From Butyrivibrio sp. (lineage in GTDB: Bacteria > Bacillota > Clostridia > Lachnospirales > Lachnospiraceae), in NCBI GenBank assembly GCA_015056625.1, contig SVFY01000005.1:1-64000 (forward strand): a DNA stretch of 64,000 nucleotides. Direction: 5' to 3'. Below the pieces are notes generated by a model that did not search any database, was not told the origin of the DNA, and saw only the letters and a program-made list of their open reading frames with translations. The translations under genes were made by a program, and so were the position numbers. Numbering within the stretch: position 1 is the stretch's first letter; each line of letters opens with the position of its first letter. This document shows positions 37,425-45,254 of the stretch, one piece after another.

Positions 37425-37497
37425 GTTCCAAGCCCAGTGGGAAACTGGTTTCTGAAATATCAGTGCCCCAGTTTCAACAAAACAAGTCCACTTATAG

Positions 37498-37526
37498 TTG
37501 AATGTAGTTGTGCAATATGCTATAAT
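37498..37526 (+). promoter_or_regulatory. Sigma-A promoter for the DUF5692-hypBA cluster
   Basis: TTGAAT (37498-37503) and a perfect TATAAT (37521-37526) are separated by exactly 17 bases and lie about 62 bases before the first start codon. Confidence 0.75.
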
Positions 37527-37549
37527 AGTTAAAAGTGTGACATATTGCA
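37511..37549. promoter_or_regulatory. Operator-like inverted repeat over the promoter
   Basis: TGCAATATG (37511-37519) and its exact complement CATATTGCA (37541-37549) flank the -10 box and the likely transcription start. A third related half, TGCAATGTCA, lies at 37564-37573 just before the ribosome site and can pair with TGACATATTGCA to form a leader hairpin. The arrangement suits a repressor site, perhaps metal-responsive given the nickel chaperone genes, but no known consensus is matched. Confidence 0.45.
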
Positions 37550-37587
37550 TCTAACTATAAATTTTGCAATGTCAAAGGAGGTTTTTT

Positions 37588-38706
37588 ATGTTATTTCAAC
37601 TTTACAGCGACCATGCATCTATGCAGCTGATTGGTTGGGTATTAGTGTTTGTGGGACTTATTCTCATGAACGAGATTGGTCGTAGGACCAAGCTTGGTGG
37701 AATGATTGTATTTGTAGCTATTCCTACAATCCTTACAATTTATTTCATCCTTGCACATGTAGGCATGTTTGGTGGCAAGTCAAACCCTACAGTAGCATTT
37801 ATGGACGGATGGTTCCATTATTTCAAACTTTATGCAGCTGATATCGGTTGCGTAGGCTTCATGATGATCAAGTATAAATGGGGCATCGGTAAGGAAAATT
37901 GGTTTAAGTGGTTCCCATGGTTCATCGTAGCAGCAAACATTATGATCGCTAACGTTTCTGATATGGAGTCAGCTCTTGCAGCTTTCTCAATCACAGGCAA
38001 TCTTTCAGGTGCTTGGTGGGCATCAAACGAAGGTGTATTCATCTACGGTGGATGGTGGAACGTTGTCAACGCTCTTGCAGGACTTATCAATATCTTCTGC
38101 ATGACTGGCTGCGTACATCTTTACACATCAAAGGACAAGAACCAGGCAGATATGCTCTGGCCTGATATGACAATCTGGTTCATCCTTGCATATGACGTTT
38201 GGAACTTTGAGTACACATACCTCAACCTTCCTACACATTCATGGTACTGTGGTGTAGCACTTCTTCTTGCTCCTACATTTGCAAACGCATTCTGGAACAA
38301 GGGCGCATGGATCCAGAACCGTGCTAACACACTTGCAATCTGGTGCATGTGGGCACAGGTTGTTCCTGCATTCCAGCTCAGCTCACGCTTTGCTGCAGCT
38401 CTTCCTTCAGTATATGGCGGAGCTACTGAGGCAGGCATCACAACTATGGACCTGTATGCTAAGGCTATTGAACTTTACAATTCTGGGGCTGGTAAGACAG
38501 CACAGGCTGGTGATATAATCTCATCCATGGGTATCACCGCTAATCCTACAGCTCAGGGCGTTGTTGCTATTTTAGCAATTGCGATCAATGTAGTTTGTAT
38601 GACAGAAATCATTAAGAGATCGATCAAGCTTGGTAAGAATCCTTATGCAAACGAAGTATTTGGTGATACCAAGGACTTCCAGCTTGCTATGGAGCGTGCA
38701 GAATAA
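37588..38706 (+). CDS. DUF5692-like polytopic membrane protein
   Basis: The 372-residue protein has about nine hydrophobic helices and an unusual content of Trp, His, Met and Cys, including VAFMDGWFHYFKLY, WFKWFPWF and THSWYCG. It resembles the family named DUF5692, whose function I do not know. The start at ATG 37588 is set by AAAGGAGG (37575-37582); an in-frame ATG at 37564 lies in the leader. Its stop overlaps the hypB start (TAATG), so the two are translationally coupled. Possible roles include metal handling or a quinone/redox-linked membrane partner of the downstream oxidoreductase; the sequence alone does not decide. Confidence 0.75.
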   Translation: MLFQLYSDHASMQLIGWVLVFVGLILMNEIGRRTKLGGMIVFVAIPTILTIYFILAHVGMFGGKSNPTVAFMDGWFHYFKLYAADIGCVGFMMIKYKWGIGKENWFKWFPWFIVAANIMIANVSDMESALAAFSITGNLSGAWWASNEGVFIYGGWWNVVNALAGLINIFCMTGCVHLYTSKDKNQADMLWPDMTIWFILAYDVWNFEYTYLNLPTHSWYCGVALLLAPTFANAFWNKGAWIQNRANTLAIWCMWAQVVPAFQLSSRFAAALPSVYGGATEAGITTMDLYAKAIELYNSGAGKTAQAGDIISSMGITANPTAQGVVAILAIAINVVCMTEIIKRSIKLGKNPYANEVFGDTKDFQLAMERAE

Positions 38707-39374
38707 TGGATAATGTTCGAGTAATTGAAGTCAAGAGAAGCATCTTTGAGAGCAATGATAAGGATGCAGAAAAACTCAGGGGAGAACTTAAGGAGTCCAA
38801 GACTTTTCTTTTAAACCTTATGTCAAGCCCTGGATCTGGTAAGACTACTACACTTAAGAGGACTATTGAGACCCTTAAGGACAAATACAGGATCGGTGTT
38901 ATGGAGGCGGATATCGACTCAGATGTTGATGCCAAGGCTATCGCTGAACTTGGAGTTAAGTCTATCCAGCTTCACACAGGTGGAATGTGCCACCTTGATG
39001 CAGACATGACAAGACAGGGTATAAGAGAACTTGATGTTTCGGATGTGGATTTTGCCATCCTTGAAAATGTAGGTAATCTTGTTTGCCCCGCTGAGTTTGA
39101 TACAGGAAGCACTAAAAATGCCATGATCCTTTCAGTTCCTGAGGGACATGACAAGCCTCTTAAGTACCCGCTTATGTTCTCCATTTGCGACGTGGTACTT
39201 ATCAACAAGATGGACGTTGCTCCCTACTTTGACTTTGATCTTGAAAAGTGCAAAGAGTACATTCATATGCGCAATCCCAAGGCCATCATCATTCCTATCT
39301 GTGCTAAGACAGGTGAAGGTATTGATGAATGGGCTGCGTGGCTTTCTGATCAGATAGAGGAAGCTATAAAGTAA
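38706..39374 (+). CDS. hypB: Nickel incorporation GTPase HypB
   Basis: HypB is a SIMIBI-class GTPase that delivers nickel, usually to NiFe-hydrogenase, together with HypA. The 222-residue protein lacks the His-rich nickel-storage N-terminus seen in some species. The Walker A motif is S41-P-G-S-G-K46-T-T, the metal site is in HTGGMCHLDADM and NLVCPAEFD, and the base-specificity motif is NKMD. The start overlaps the preceding gene by one base. hypA follows after 134 bases. No hydrogenase structural genes or hypCDEF occur in this window. Confidence 0.93.
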   Translation: MDNVRVIEVKRSIFESNDKDAEKLRGELKESKTFLLNLMSSPGSGKTTTLKRTIETLKDKYRIGVMEADIDSDVDAKAIAELGVKSIQLHTGGMCHLDADMTRQGIRELDVSDVDFAILENVGNLVCPAEFDTGSTKNAMILSVPEGHDKPLKYPLMFSICDVVLINKMDVAPYFDFDLEKCKEYIHMRNPKAIIIPICAKTGEGIDEWAAWLSDQIEEAIK

Positions 39375-39400
39375 ACATAGATCTGGCATTGAGATGAGAG

Positions 39401-39456
39401 AAAGCCATGCGATAAACAAGGGAAGTTTATCTTAACCTTAGTTTCGCATGGCTTTT
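39401..39456 (+). terminator. Long hairpin between hypB and hypA
   Basis: AAAGCCATGCGA (39401-39412) pairs exactly with TCGCATGGCTTT (39444-39455), with an inner TAAAC/GTTTA stem, followed by a short T run (39453-39456). It could be an intrinsic terminator with a weak tail or a regulatory leader for hypA. Confidence 0.55.
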
Positions 39457-39508
39457 ACTTGTATAAGGATCAAATGAAATTTATTTAAGGCAGACAAGGT
39501 AAAGACAA

Positions 39509-39853
39509 ATGCATGAACTTGGTGTTGTTTTTCGAATAATTGATGACCTTACAGAGGTGGGAAAAGAGAATAATCTTGAAAAGATACATTCAGTAACCCT
39601 GCAGCTTGGAGAAGTTTCAGGTGTGGTACCTTCTCTTTTGAACGACGCATGGAAGTGGGCTGCTGCCAGGACAGAGCTTATGGACGGGGCAAAGCTTATT
39701 ATAGAGACTCTTCCTGCTGTAACCTTCTGCGAGGACTGTAAAAGTGAATATGAAACCGTAGCCCATGGCAAGATCTGTCCCAACTGTGGCAGTGAACATA
39801 CATATCTCTTAAAGGGCAACGAGTTTATGATAAAAGAAATTGCGGCAACGTAA
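39509..39853 (+). CDS. hypA: Nickel metallochaperone HypA
   Basis: HypA binds nickel through its N-terminal M1-H2-E3 and zinc through two CxxC pairs, and hands nickel to the target enzyme with HypB. Here M-H-E-L-G is followed by the family's alternating strands, and the zinc site is C74-E-D-C77 and C90-P-N-C93. The 114-residue length is typical. Its ribosome site is only a weak AAGGTAAAG. The 36 bases to the next start codon suggest co-transcription with the FAD/Fe-S oxidoreductase gene. Confidence 0.93.
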   Translation: MHELGVVFRIIDDLTEVGKENNLEKIHSVTLQLGEVSGVVPSLLNDAWKWAAARTELMDGAKLIIETLPAVTFCEDCKSEYETVAHGKICPNCGSEHTYLLKGNEFMIKEIAAT

Positions 39854-39889
39854 ACTAAAGTTTTGAGTGTAAGAAAGGTAGGAGAAAGA

Positions 39890-42751
39890 ATGGTTGATAT
39901 GAATACAATGGATATGAAGGATCTAAACACTCCATATTCGCTGGATCCAAACCGTAACAGAATTGACCCAAGAGCTGGCATCATTCCAGAGTGGGTAGAT
40001 ATGAATGCTCCTTTCAGAGAGCCCCTGGCGAGGCTGGCCAAGGCTATTACTGACAGGAAAGAAATAAAGCTCGGTCTTGAAAAGATAACAAAAGAAAGCC
40101 CTGAGTATTGGGGAATTTACAATCTTGTAACTGATGAACAGTGCGAGATTGCTCTTAAGATGGAAAAGAGAAAGCCAAAGACATTTGAAGAAATTGCAGC
40201 TCTTTGTCCTGAATACTCAAAAGAGGAGCTGCAAAAGCACCTTGATGAGATGTCATATCACGGAATCATTGAGTGGAACTACGAAAATGAAAAACATGTT
40301 AAGCAGTATGTTCTTCCTATGTACGTTCCAGGCTCTGCTGAGTTCGGTAACATGAACGGCAGAGTTATTGAAGAGCATCCAGAAGTAGGACCTTTCTTTG
40401 AGAGAATGAGCCGTATTCCGCTTGAGGGACTTACACATATGGTTCCTATGGGCGGTGCTGGCGTTGGTATGCACGTTATCCCTGTAGAGAAGGCCATCGA
40501 GATGGAGAACACTGCTATCGGCCTCGAGAAGATTTCATACTGGCTCGACTACTATGAGGGAAAATATGCTGCATCTCCATGCTCATGCAGAAGAAGCAGA
40601 AAGACCTATGAGCAGGGCTGCGCTGATGATCCTGAAGGCTGGTGCATCGCTATCGGCGATATGGCTGACTATGTAGTTGAAACTCAGAAGGATGGAAGAT
40701 ATATCACCAAGGAAGAAGCTCTTGAGATCTTTAAGCAAGCTGAGGACAACGGCTTTGTTCATCAGATCACTAATATTGATGGCGAGCACAAGATCTTTGC
40801 TATCTGTAACTGTAATGTAAATGTCTGCTATGCCCTTAGAACATCGCAGCTTTTCAATACACCAAACATGTCACGTTCAGCATATGTTGCACACGTTGAC
40901 AAGGAGAACTGCGTAGCATGTGGACGCTGCGTTGAGGTTTGTCCTGCTGGTGCAGCAACCCTTGGACAGAAGCTTTGCAGGAAAGATGGCAGCGAAGTTT
41001 TATATCCTAAGATGCCTCTTCCTACTGAGAAGAAGTGGTCAACTGAGATGTGGACTGAGGACTACAGAGACATTAACCGTATCAACACCCACAAGACTGG
41101 TACAGCTCCTTGTAAGACTGCATGTCCTGCACATATTCCTGTTCAGGGATACCTTAAGATGGCAGCCCAGGGTAGATATGAAGAAGCTCTTGCTCTTATC
41201 AAAAAGTACAATCCACTTCCTGCAGTATGTGGCCATGTATGTAACAGACGTTGTGAGGATGCTTGTACAAGAGGAACTATTGATCAGGCTATAGCAATTG
41301 ACGAGGTTAAGAAGTTTGTTGCTATGCGCGATCTTGAATCAGATACACGCTACATTCCAAAGAAGGTAATTCCTAAGATCGGTGGAGGCTTCGATGAGAA
41401 GGTAGCAATAATCGGTGCTGGCCCTGCTGGTATTTCATGTGCATATTACCTGGCTCTTAAGGGATACAAGCCAACACTGTTTGACAAGAACAAGAAGCCA
41501 GGCGGAATGGTAACTTATGGTATTCCTTCATTCGTAATGGAAAAGAATGTTGTGGAAGCCGAGGTTGATGTTCTTAGAGAACTTGGCGTAGACATCCGCC
41601 TTGGAGTAGAAGTTGGAAAAGATATTACTCTTAAGCAGCTTAGAGAAGAAGGCTACAAAGCATTCTATATTGCTATTGGCTGCCAGGGAGGAAGAGGAGT
41701 TAATGTTCCAGGCGAGGATGCACAGGGCGTTCTCAAGGGCGTTGACCTTCTCCATGAAGTAATTGATGACGAGAGCTACAAGCTCGTTGGAGATACAGTT
41801 GTTATCGGCGGTGGTAACGTTGCTATCGATGTCAGCCGCACAGCAATTAGATGTGGTTCTTCCAAGGTTACACAGGTTTCTCTTGAGACAAGGGACATCA
41901 TGCCAGCTCTTCCAGAGGAGATCGAGATCGCAGAATCTGAAGGCATTGAGCTTAAGGGCGGCTGGGGACCAAAAGAGATCCTTACTGAGAATGGAAAGGT
42001 TAAGGGAATCGTATTTAAGAAGTGCACTCAGGTCAAGAACGCTGAGGGACGCTTTGATCCTAAGTATGACGAGAACGAGACCATCACCATCGACTGTGAG
42101 AATGTTATCCTTTCTGTTGGCCAGGCAACTGTATGGGGAGATCTGTTAAAGGACGAGAACGTAGAGTTCAGAGGACCTGCACCTGCAGCTGACAAGGTTA
42201 CATTCCAGACAACAGTTCCTGATATCTTTGTTGGTGGTGATATGTTCTACGGACCAAGGTTTGCCATTGATGCTATTGCATGCGGAAGAGAAGGCGCTGA
42301 GTCTATCCACAGATTTGTACAGCCTCATTCTTCACTGACAATCGGCCGTGATCCTAACTTCTTTATCGAGCTTGATAAGGATGACATTTCAGTCAAGGAT
42401 TATGACCATGTTGGAAGACAGACAGCAGGCGTTAAACAGACTTCAGATGGCAAGCTTTCCTTCCGTGATAACAAGCTTGTATTTACAGAAGAGCAGGTTA
42501 AGAAAGAGACTTCAAGATGTCTGTCCTGCGGTGCATCAATTGTTGATCCAAACAAGTGCGTAGGCTGTGGACTTTGTACTACAAGATGTGAATTTGATGC
42601 TATCAAGCTTACAAGGGATAATCCAGACTGCTCAACCATGAGAAAGGCGGAGGACAAGCTTAAGTACATCCTTCCAAATGGTGCAAAGCAGGCACTTGCA
42701 AGACCTTTCGTTAAAAAGACTCCAAAAGAGACTGCATGGCTTAAAAAGTAA
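39890..42751 (+). CDS. Multi-domain FAD/NAD(P) and iron-sulfur oxidoreductase, GltD-like
   Basis: The 953-residue enzyme combines several modules. Residues about 1-130 contain a winged-helix-like segment. About 220-320 hold an unusual cysteine cluster, SPCSCRR with EQGC, GWC and ICNCNVNVC. A ferredoxin motif CVACGRCVEVCPAG follows near 345. A GltD-type N-terminal Fe-S region has CKTACPAHIPVQGYLKMA and CGHVCNRRCEDAC. The FAD site is G509-A-G-P-A-G514 and the NAD(P) site is G640-G-G-N643. Near the C-terminus lie CLSCGA and CVGCGLCTTRCEFDA. I set ATG 39890 after GTAGGAGAAAG rather than TTG 39863. It likely moves electrons between NAD(P)H and ferredoxin-type carriers. The partner is unknown; nickel chaperone genes adjoin it. 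Confidence 0.88.
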   Translation: MVDMNTMDMKDLNTPYSLDPNRNRIDPRAGIIPEWVDMNAPFREPLARLAKAITDRKEIKLGLEKITKESPEYWGIYNLVTDEQCEIALKMEKRKPKTFEEIAALCPEYSKEELQKHLDEMSYHGIIEWNYENEKHVKQYVLPMYVPGSAEFGNMNGRVIEEHPEVGPFFERMSRIPLEGLTHMVPMGGAGVGMHVIPVEKAIEMENTAIGLEKISYWLDYYEGKYAASPCSCRRSRKTYEQGCADDPEGWCIAIGDMADYVVETQKDGRYITKEEALEIFKQAEDNGFVHQITNIDGEHKIFAICNCNVNVCYALRTSQLFNTPNMSRSAYVAHVDKENCVACGRCVEVCPAGAATLGQKLCRKDGSEVLYPKMPLPTEKKWSTEMWTEDYRDINRINTHKTGTAPCKTACPAHIPVQGYLKMAAQGRYEEALALIKKYNPLPAVCGHVCNRRCEDACTRGTIDQAIAIDEVKKFVAMRDLESDTRYIPKKVIPKIGGGFDEKVAIIGAGPAGISCAYYLALKGYKPTLFDKNKKPGGMVTYGIPSFVMEKNVVEAEVDVLRELGVDIRLGVEVGKDITLKQLREEGYKAFYIAIGCQGGRGVNVPGEDAQGVLKGVDLLHEVIDDESYKLVGDTVVIGGGNVAIDVSRTAIRCGSSKVTQVSLETRDIMPALPEEIEIAESEGIELKGGWGPKEILTENGKVKGIVFKKCTQVKNAEGRFDPKYDENETITIDCENVILSVGQATVWGDLLKDENVEFRGPAPAADKVTFQTTVPDIFVGGDMFYGPRFAIDAIACGREGAESIHRFVQPHSSLTIGRDPNFFIELDKDDISVKDYDHVGRQTAGVKQTSDGKLSFRDNKLVFTEEQVKKETSRCLSCGASIVDPNKCVGCGLCTTRCEFDAIKLTRDNPDCSTMRKAEDKLKYILPNGAKQALARPFVKKTPKETAWLKK

Positions 42752-42765
42752 AGATTATATATAAA

Positions 42766-42855
42766 GGTTCTTTTGTGACAGAGGGGACGGTTCTTTTGTC
42801 ACATTGCATTTCATGCAACGTGACAAAAGAACCGTCCCCCTGTCACAAAAGAACC
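42766..42855. repeat. Nested palindromic repeat, mobile-element-like
   Basis: Two near-perfect complementary arms (42766-42802 and 42820-42855, one base unmatched) surround a core that itself folds as TTGCAT-TTC-ATGCAA, giving an extended hairpin of about 90 bases. Within each arm the unit GGTTCTTTTGT with GTGACA/TGTCAC occurs twice, so it is a palindrome made of repeated shorter units; one more GACGG/CCGTCCC unit continues to 42860. Similar GACGGTTCTTTTGTCAC-type sequences are, as I recall, dispersed in many Firmicutes genomes and resemble REP/MITE elements moved by Y1-type transposases. No transposase is present here. Confidence 0.8.
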
Positions 42856-42876
42856 GTCCCTTGTTTTCCTATATAC

Positions 42877-42905
42877 TTGACGAAATGAAATAAAATGTAT
42901 ATTAA
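42877..42905 (+). promoter_or_regulatory. Candidate promoter for topA
   Basis: TTGACG (42877-42882) and TATTAA (42900-42905) are separated by 17 bases, just downstream of the palindromic repeat and 58 bases before the topA start. Confidence 0.5.
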
Positions 42906-42963
42906 TATGAAAGTGAACGTTACAAACGTGTCAATCAAATTGTGGAGGGGACATTTATTCTAA

Positions 42964-45066
42964 ATGGCAACAAAGAAAGGAACTAAGACTAAGAAGAATT
43001 CACTTCTGATAGTGGAGTCACCTACCAAGGTTAAGGCTATCAAGAAGTTTTTAGGTTCAGGATATGAAGTGGCTGCAAGTAATGGCCACGTAAGAGATCT
43101 TCCCAGAAGTTCAATGGGAATCGACATCGAACATGATTTTGAGCCTAAGTATATAACCATCAGAGGAAAGGGAGATGTCCTTGCTGAGCTTAGAAGACAG
43201 GTCAAGAAGGCTGATAAGGTCTATCTTGCAACTGACCCGGACCGTGAGGGAGAGGCTATCAGCTGGCACCTTTGCTCAGCGCTTAAGTTATCTGAGGCTG
43301 ATGCCAAGGTTCAGAGGGTAACATTTAATGAGATCACCAAAAACGCTGTCAAAGAGGCTATGAAGCATCCAAGGGACATCGATATGAACCTTGTTGATGC
43401 ACAGCAGGCTCGTCGAGTACTTGATAGAATGGTGGGTTATGAAATATCACCTATTCTGTGGTCCAAGATAAAGAGAGGCCTCTCAGCAGGAAGAGTTCAG
43501 TCTGTAGCTCTTCGTATTATCGCAGACAGAGAGGACGAGATAGACTCTTTTATCCCAACAGAGTACTGGACCCTTGATGTGAACCTTATGGCTGAAGGTG
43601 AGAAGAAGCCTCTTGTAGCTCACTACTATGGCAAGGGCAATGAAAAAAAGGAGATAAACTCCAAAAAAGAGCTTGAGCAGATCGTAAAAGAGCTTGAGGG
43701 CAAAAAGTACGTTGTCAGTGATGTTAAGAAGGGCGAGAGAAGCAAAAAGGCGCCTCTTCCATTTACAACATCAACTCTTCAGCAGGAAGCAAGTAAGGCT
43801 CTTAACTTCTCGACTCAGAAGACCATGAGAGTTGCCCAGCAGCTCTATGAAGGGATCGAGCTTGGAAAAGAGGGTACAGTCGGCCTTATTACTTACTTAA
43901 GAACAGACTCTACAAGAGTTTCTGCTGAGGCAGTAGAAGCTGCTAATGAATATATTGTAAAGAACTTTGGCGATAAGTACCTTGCAGAGGGCGCCAGCGC
44001 TAAAAAGAGCGAAGCCAAGATCCAGGATGCCCACGAGGCTATAAGACCTACATATATAGACAGAACTCCTGTAATGGTCAAGGATTATCTTTCAAGGGAT
44101 CAGTTCAGACTCTACCAGCTCATCTGGCGCAGATTCATGGCAAGCCGTATGGCAGCTGCCAGGTATGAGACAACATCAGTTAAGATTGACTGTGGAGAAC
44201 ACAGATTTACTGTAGCAGCATCTAAGACTGTATTTGATGGATTCCTTAATGTCTACACTGATGAGGATGATCAGATCGAAAAGAACGTGATCATGAAAAA
44301 GCTTGATACTAGCACCAAGCTTAAGTTTGACAGCTTTGATTCACAGCAGCACTTTACACAGCCAGCACCTCACTACACTGAGGCTTCACTTGTACATGAT
44401 CTTGAGGCTCTTGGTATTGGCAGGCCTTCAACCTACGCACCAACCATCTCAACAATCATGGCAAGACACTATATCACCAAGGAGAATAAATCTCTTTATA
44501 TAACAGAGCTTGGTCAGGCTGTTAACAAGATGATGATGGAAGCTTTCCCTCAGATCGTGGATGTAAACTTCACATCCAACATGGAGGCCCTTCTTGATGG
44601 TATTGCTGAGGGCGATGTAAAGTGGAAGACTGTTATTGAGAACTTCTATCCAGACCTTAACGAAGCTGTTACTGCAGCTGAAAAAGAACTTGAAAAGGTT
44701 CAGGTACAGGATGAGGTTACTGATGAGGTCTGCGAGCTCTGCGGCAGAAACCTTGTTATCAAGTATGGCCCTCATGGTAAATTCCTTGCATGTCCAGGCT
44801 TCCCTGAGTGCAAGAATACCAAGCCTTATTTCGAAAAGATCGGTGTTTCATGTCCTAAGTGCGGCAAGGATATTGTTCTTAAGAGAACTAAGAAGGGACG
44901 TATTTTCTACGGTTGCATTGACAATCCAAACTGTGACTTTATGTCATGGCAGAGACCTGCTTCCAAGAAGTGCCCTAAGTGCGGTGGCTTAATGTATGCC
45001 AAGAATAACAAGCTTGCCTGTGGCAATCCTGAATGCGGACACGTAGAAGATAAAGTAAAAGAATAA
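42964..45066 (+). CDS. topA: DNA topoisomerase I
   Basis: TopA relaxes negatively supercoiled DNA through a 5'-phosphotyrosine intermediate. The 700-residue protein has the TOPRIM domain starting SLLIVESPTKVKAIKKFLG, with the acidic ATDPDREGEAISWHL motif. The catalytic Tyr311 lies in LITYLRTDSTRVS. Three C-terminal four-cysteine zinc ribbons follow (C-E-L-C, C-P-K-C and C-P-K-C pairs, residues about 575-695). The start is ATG 42964; GGAGGGGAC lies about 14 bases upstream, which is rather far. In Bacillus topA is followed by trmFO, codV, clpQ, clpY, codY and flgB; here codY and flgB follow directly. Confidence 0.97.
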   Translation: MATKKGTKTKKNSLLIVESPTKVKAIKKFLGSGYEVAASNGHVRDLPRSSMGIDIEHDFEPKYITIRGKGDVLAELRRQVKKADKVYLATDPDREGEAISWHLCSALKLSEADAKVQRVTFNEITKNAVKEAMKHPRDIDMNLVDAQQARRVLDRMVGYEISPILWSKIKRGLSAGRVQSVALRIIADREDEIDSFIPTEYWTLDVNLMAEGEKKPLVAHYYGKGNEKKEINSKKELEQIVKELEGKKYVVSDVKKGERSKKAPLPFTTSTLQQEASKALNFSTQKTMRVAQQLYEGIELGKEGTVGLITYLRTDSTRVSAEAVEAANEYIVKNFGDKYLAEGASAKKSEAKIQDAHEAIRPTYIDRTPVMVKDYLSRDQFRLYQLIWRRFMASRMAAARYETTSVKIDCGEHRFTVAASKTVFDGFLNVYTDEDDQIEKNVIMKKLDTSTKLKFDSFDSQQHFTQPAPHYTEASLVHDLEALGIGRPSTYAPTISTIMARHYITKENKSLYITELGQAVNKMMMEAFPQIVDVNFTSNMEALLDGIAEGDVKWKTVIENFYPDLNEAVTAAEKELEKVQVQDEVTDEVCELCGRNLVIKYGPHGKFLACPGFPECKNTKPYFEKIGVSCPKCGKDIVLKRTKKGRIFYGCIDNPNCDFMSWQRPASKKCPKCGGLMYAKNNKLACGNPECGHVEDKVKE

Positions 45067-45085
45067 ACGTAAAACAAATAATATA

Positions 45086-45100
45086 AATTTTCAGAAATCT
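45086..45100. promoter_or_regulatory. Possible CodY box upstream of codY
   Basis: The 15 bases match the CodY consensus AATTTTCWGAAAATT at 13 positions (differences at positions 13 and 14). The site lies 155 bases before the codY start and just before the topA terminator. Autoregulation of codY or control of the local transcript is possible. One near match in AT-rich DNA is suggestive only. Confidence 0.4.
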
Positions 45101-45120
45101 TTAGCTTTTTTTCATAATTG

Positions 45121-45154
45121 TAGGCGCTTTATTGTTTGAAGCGCCTATTTTTTT
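45121..45154 (+). terminator. Rho-independent terminator after topA
   Basis: TAGGCGCTT (45121-45129) pairs exactly with AAGCGCCTA (45139-45147) around a nine-base loop, followed by seven T residues. Confidence 0.92.
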
Positions 45155-45254
45155 ATGATATGATACAAATAGTGTAGCGGAATTATTGACGTAATTACGT
45201 ATACCGAAATGATTAAAGCTGCATTGGGGAAAAACGTTAAAAAGGAGAATTCTG

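Noticed and set aside
37425-37587. A nickel/cobalt riboswitch before the hypBA cluster
   Set aside because: The repeats fit a DNA palindrome plus a simple hairpin; I could not find the conserved multi-helix pattern of known metal riboswitches.
42766-42855. CRISPR array
   Set aside because: The repeated units are inverted halves of one palindrome with no unique spacers, and no cas genes are present.
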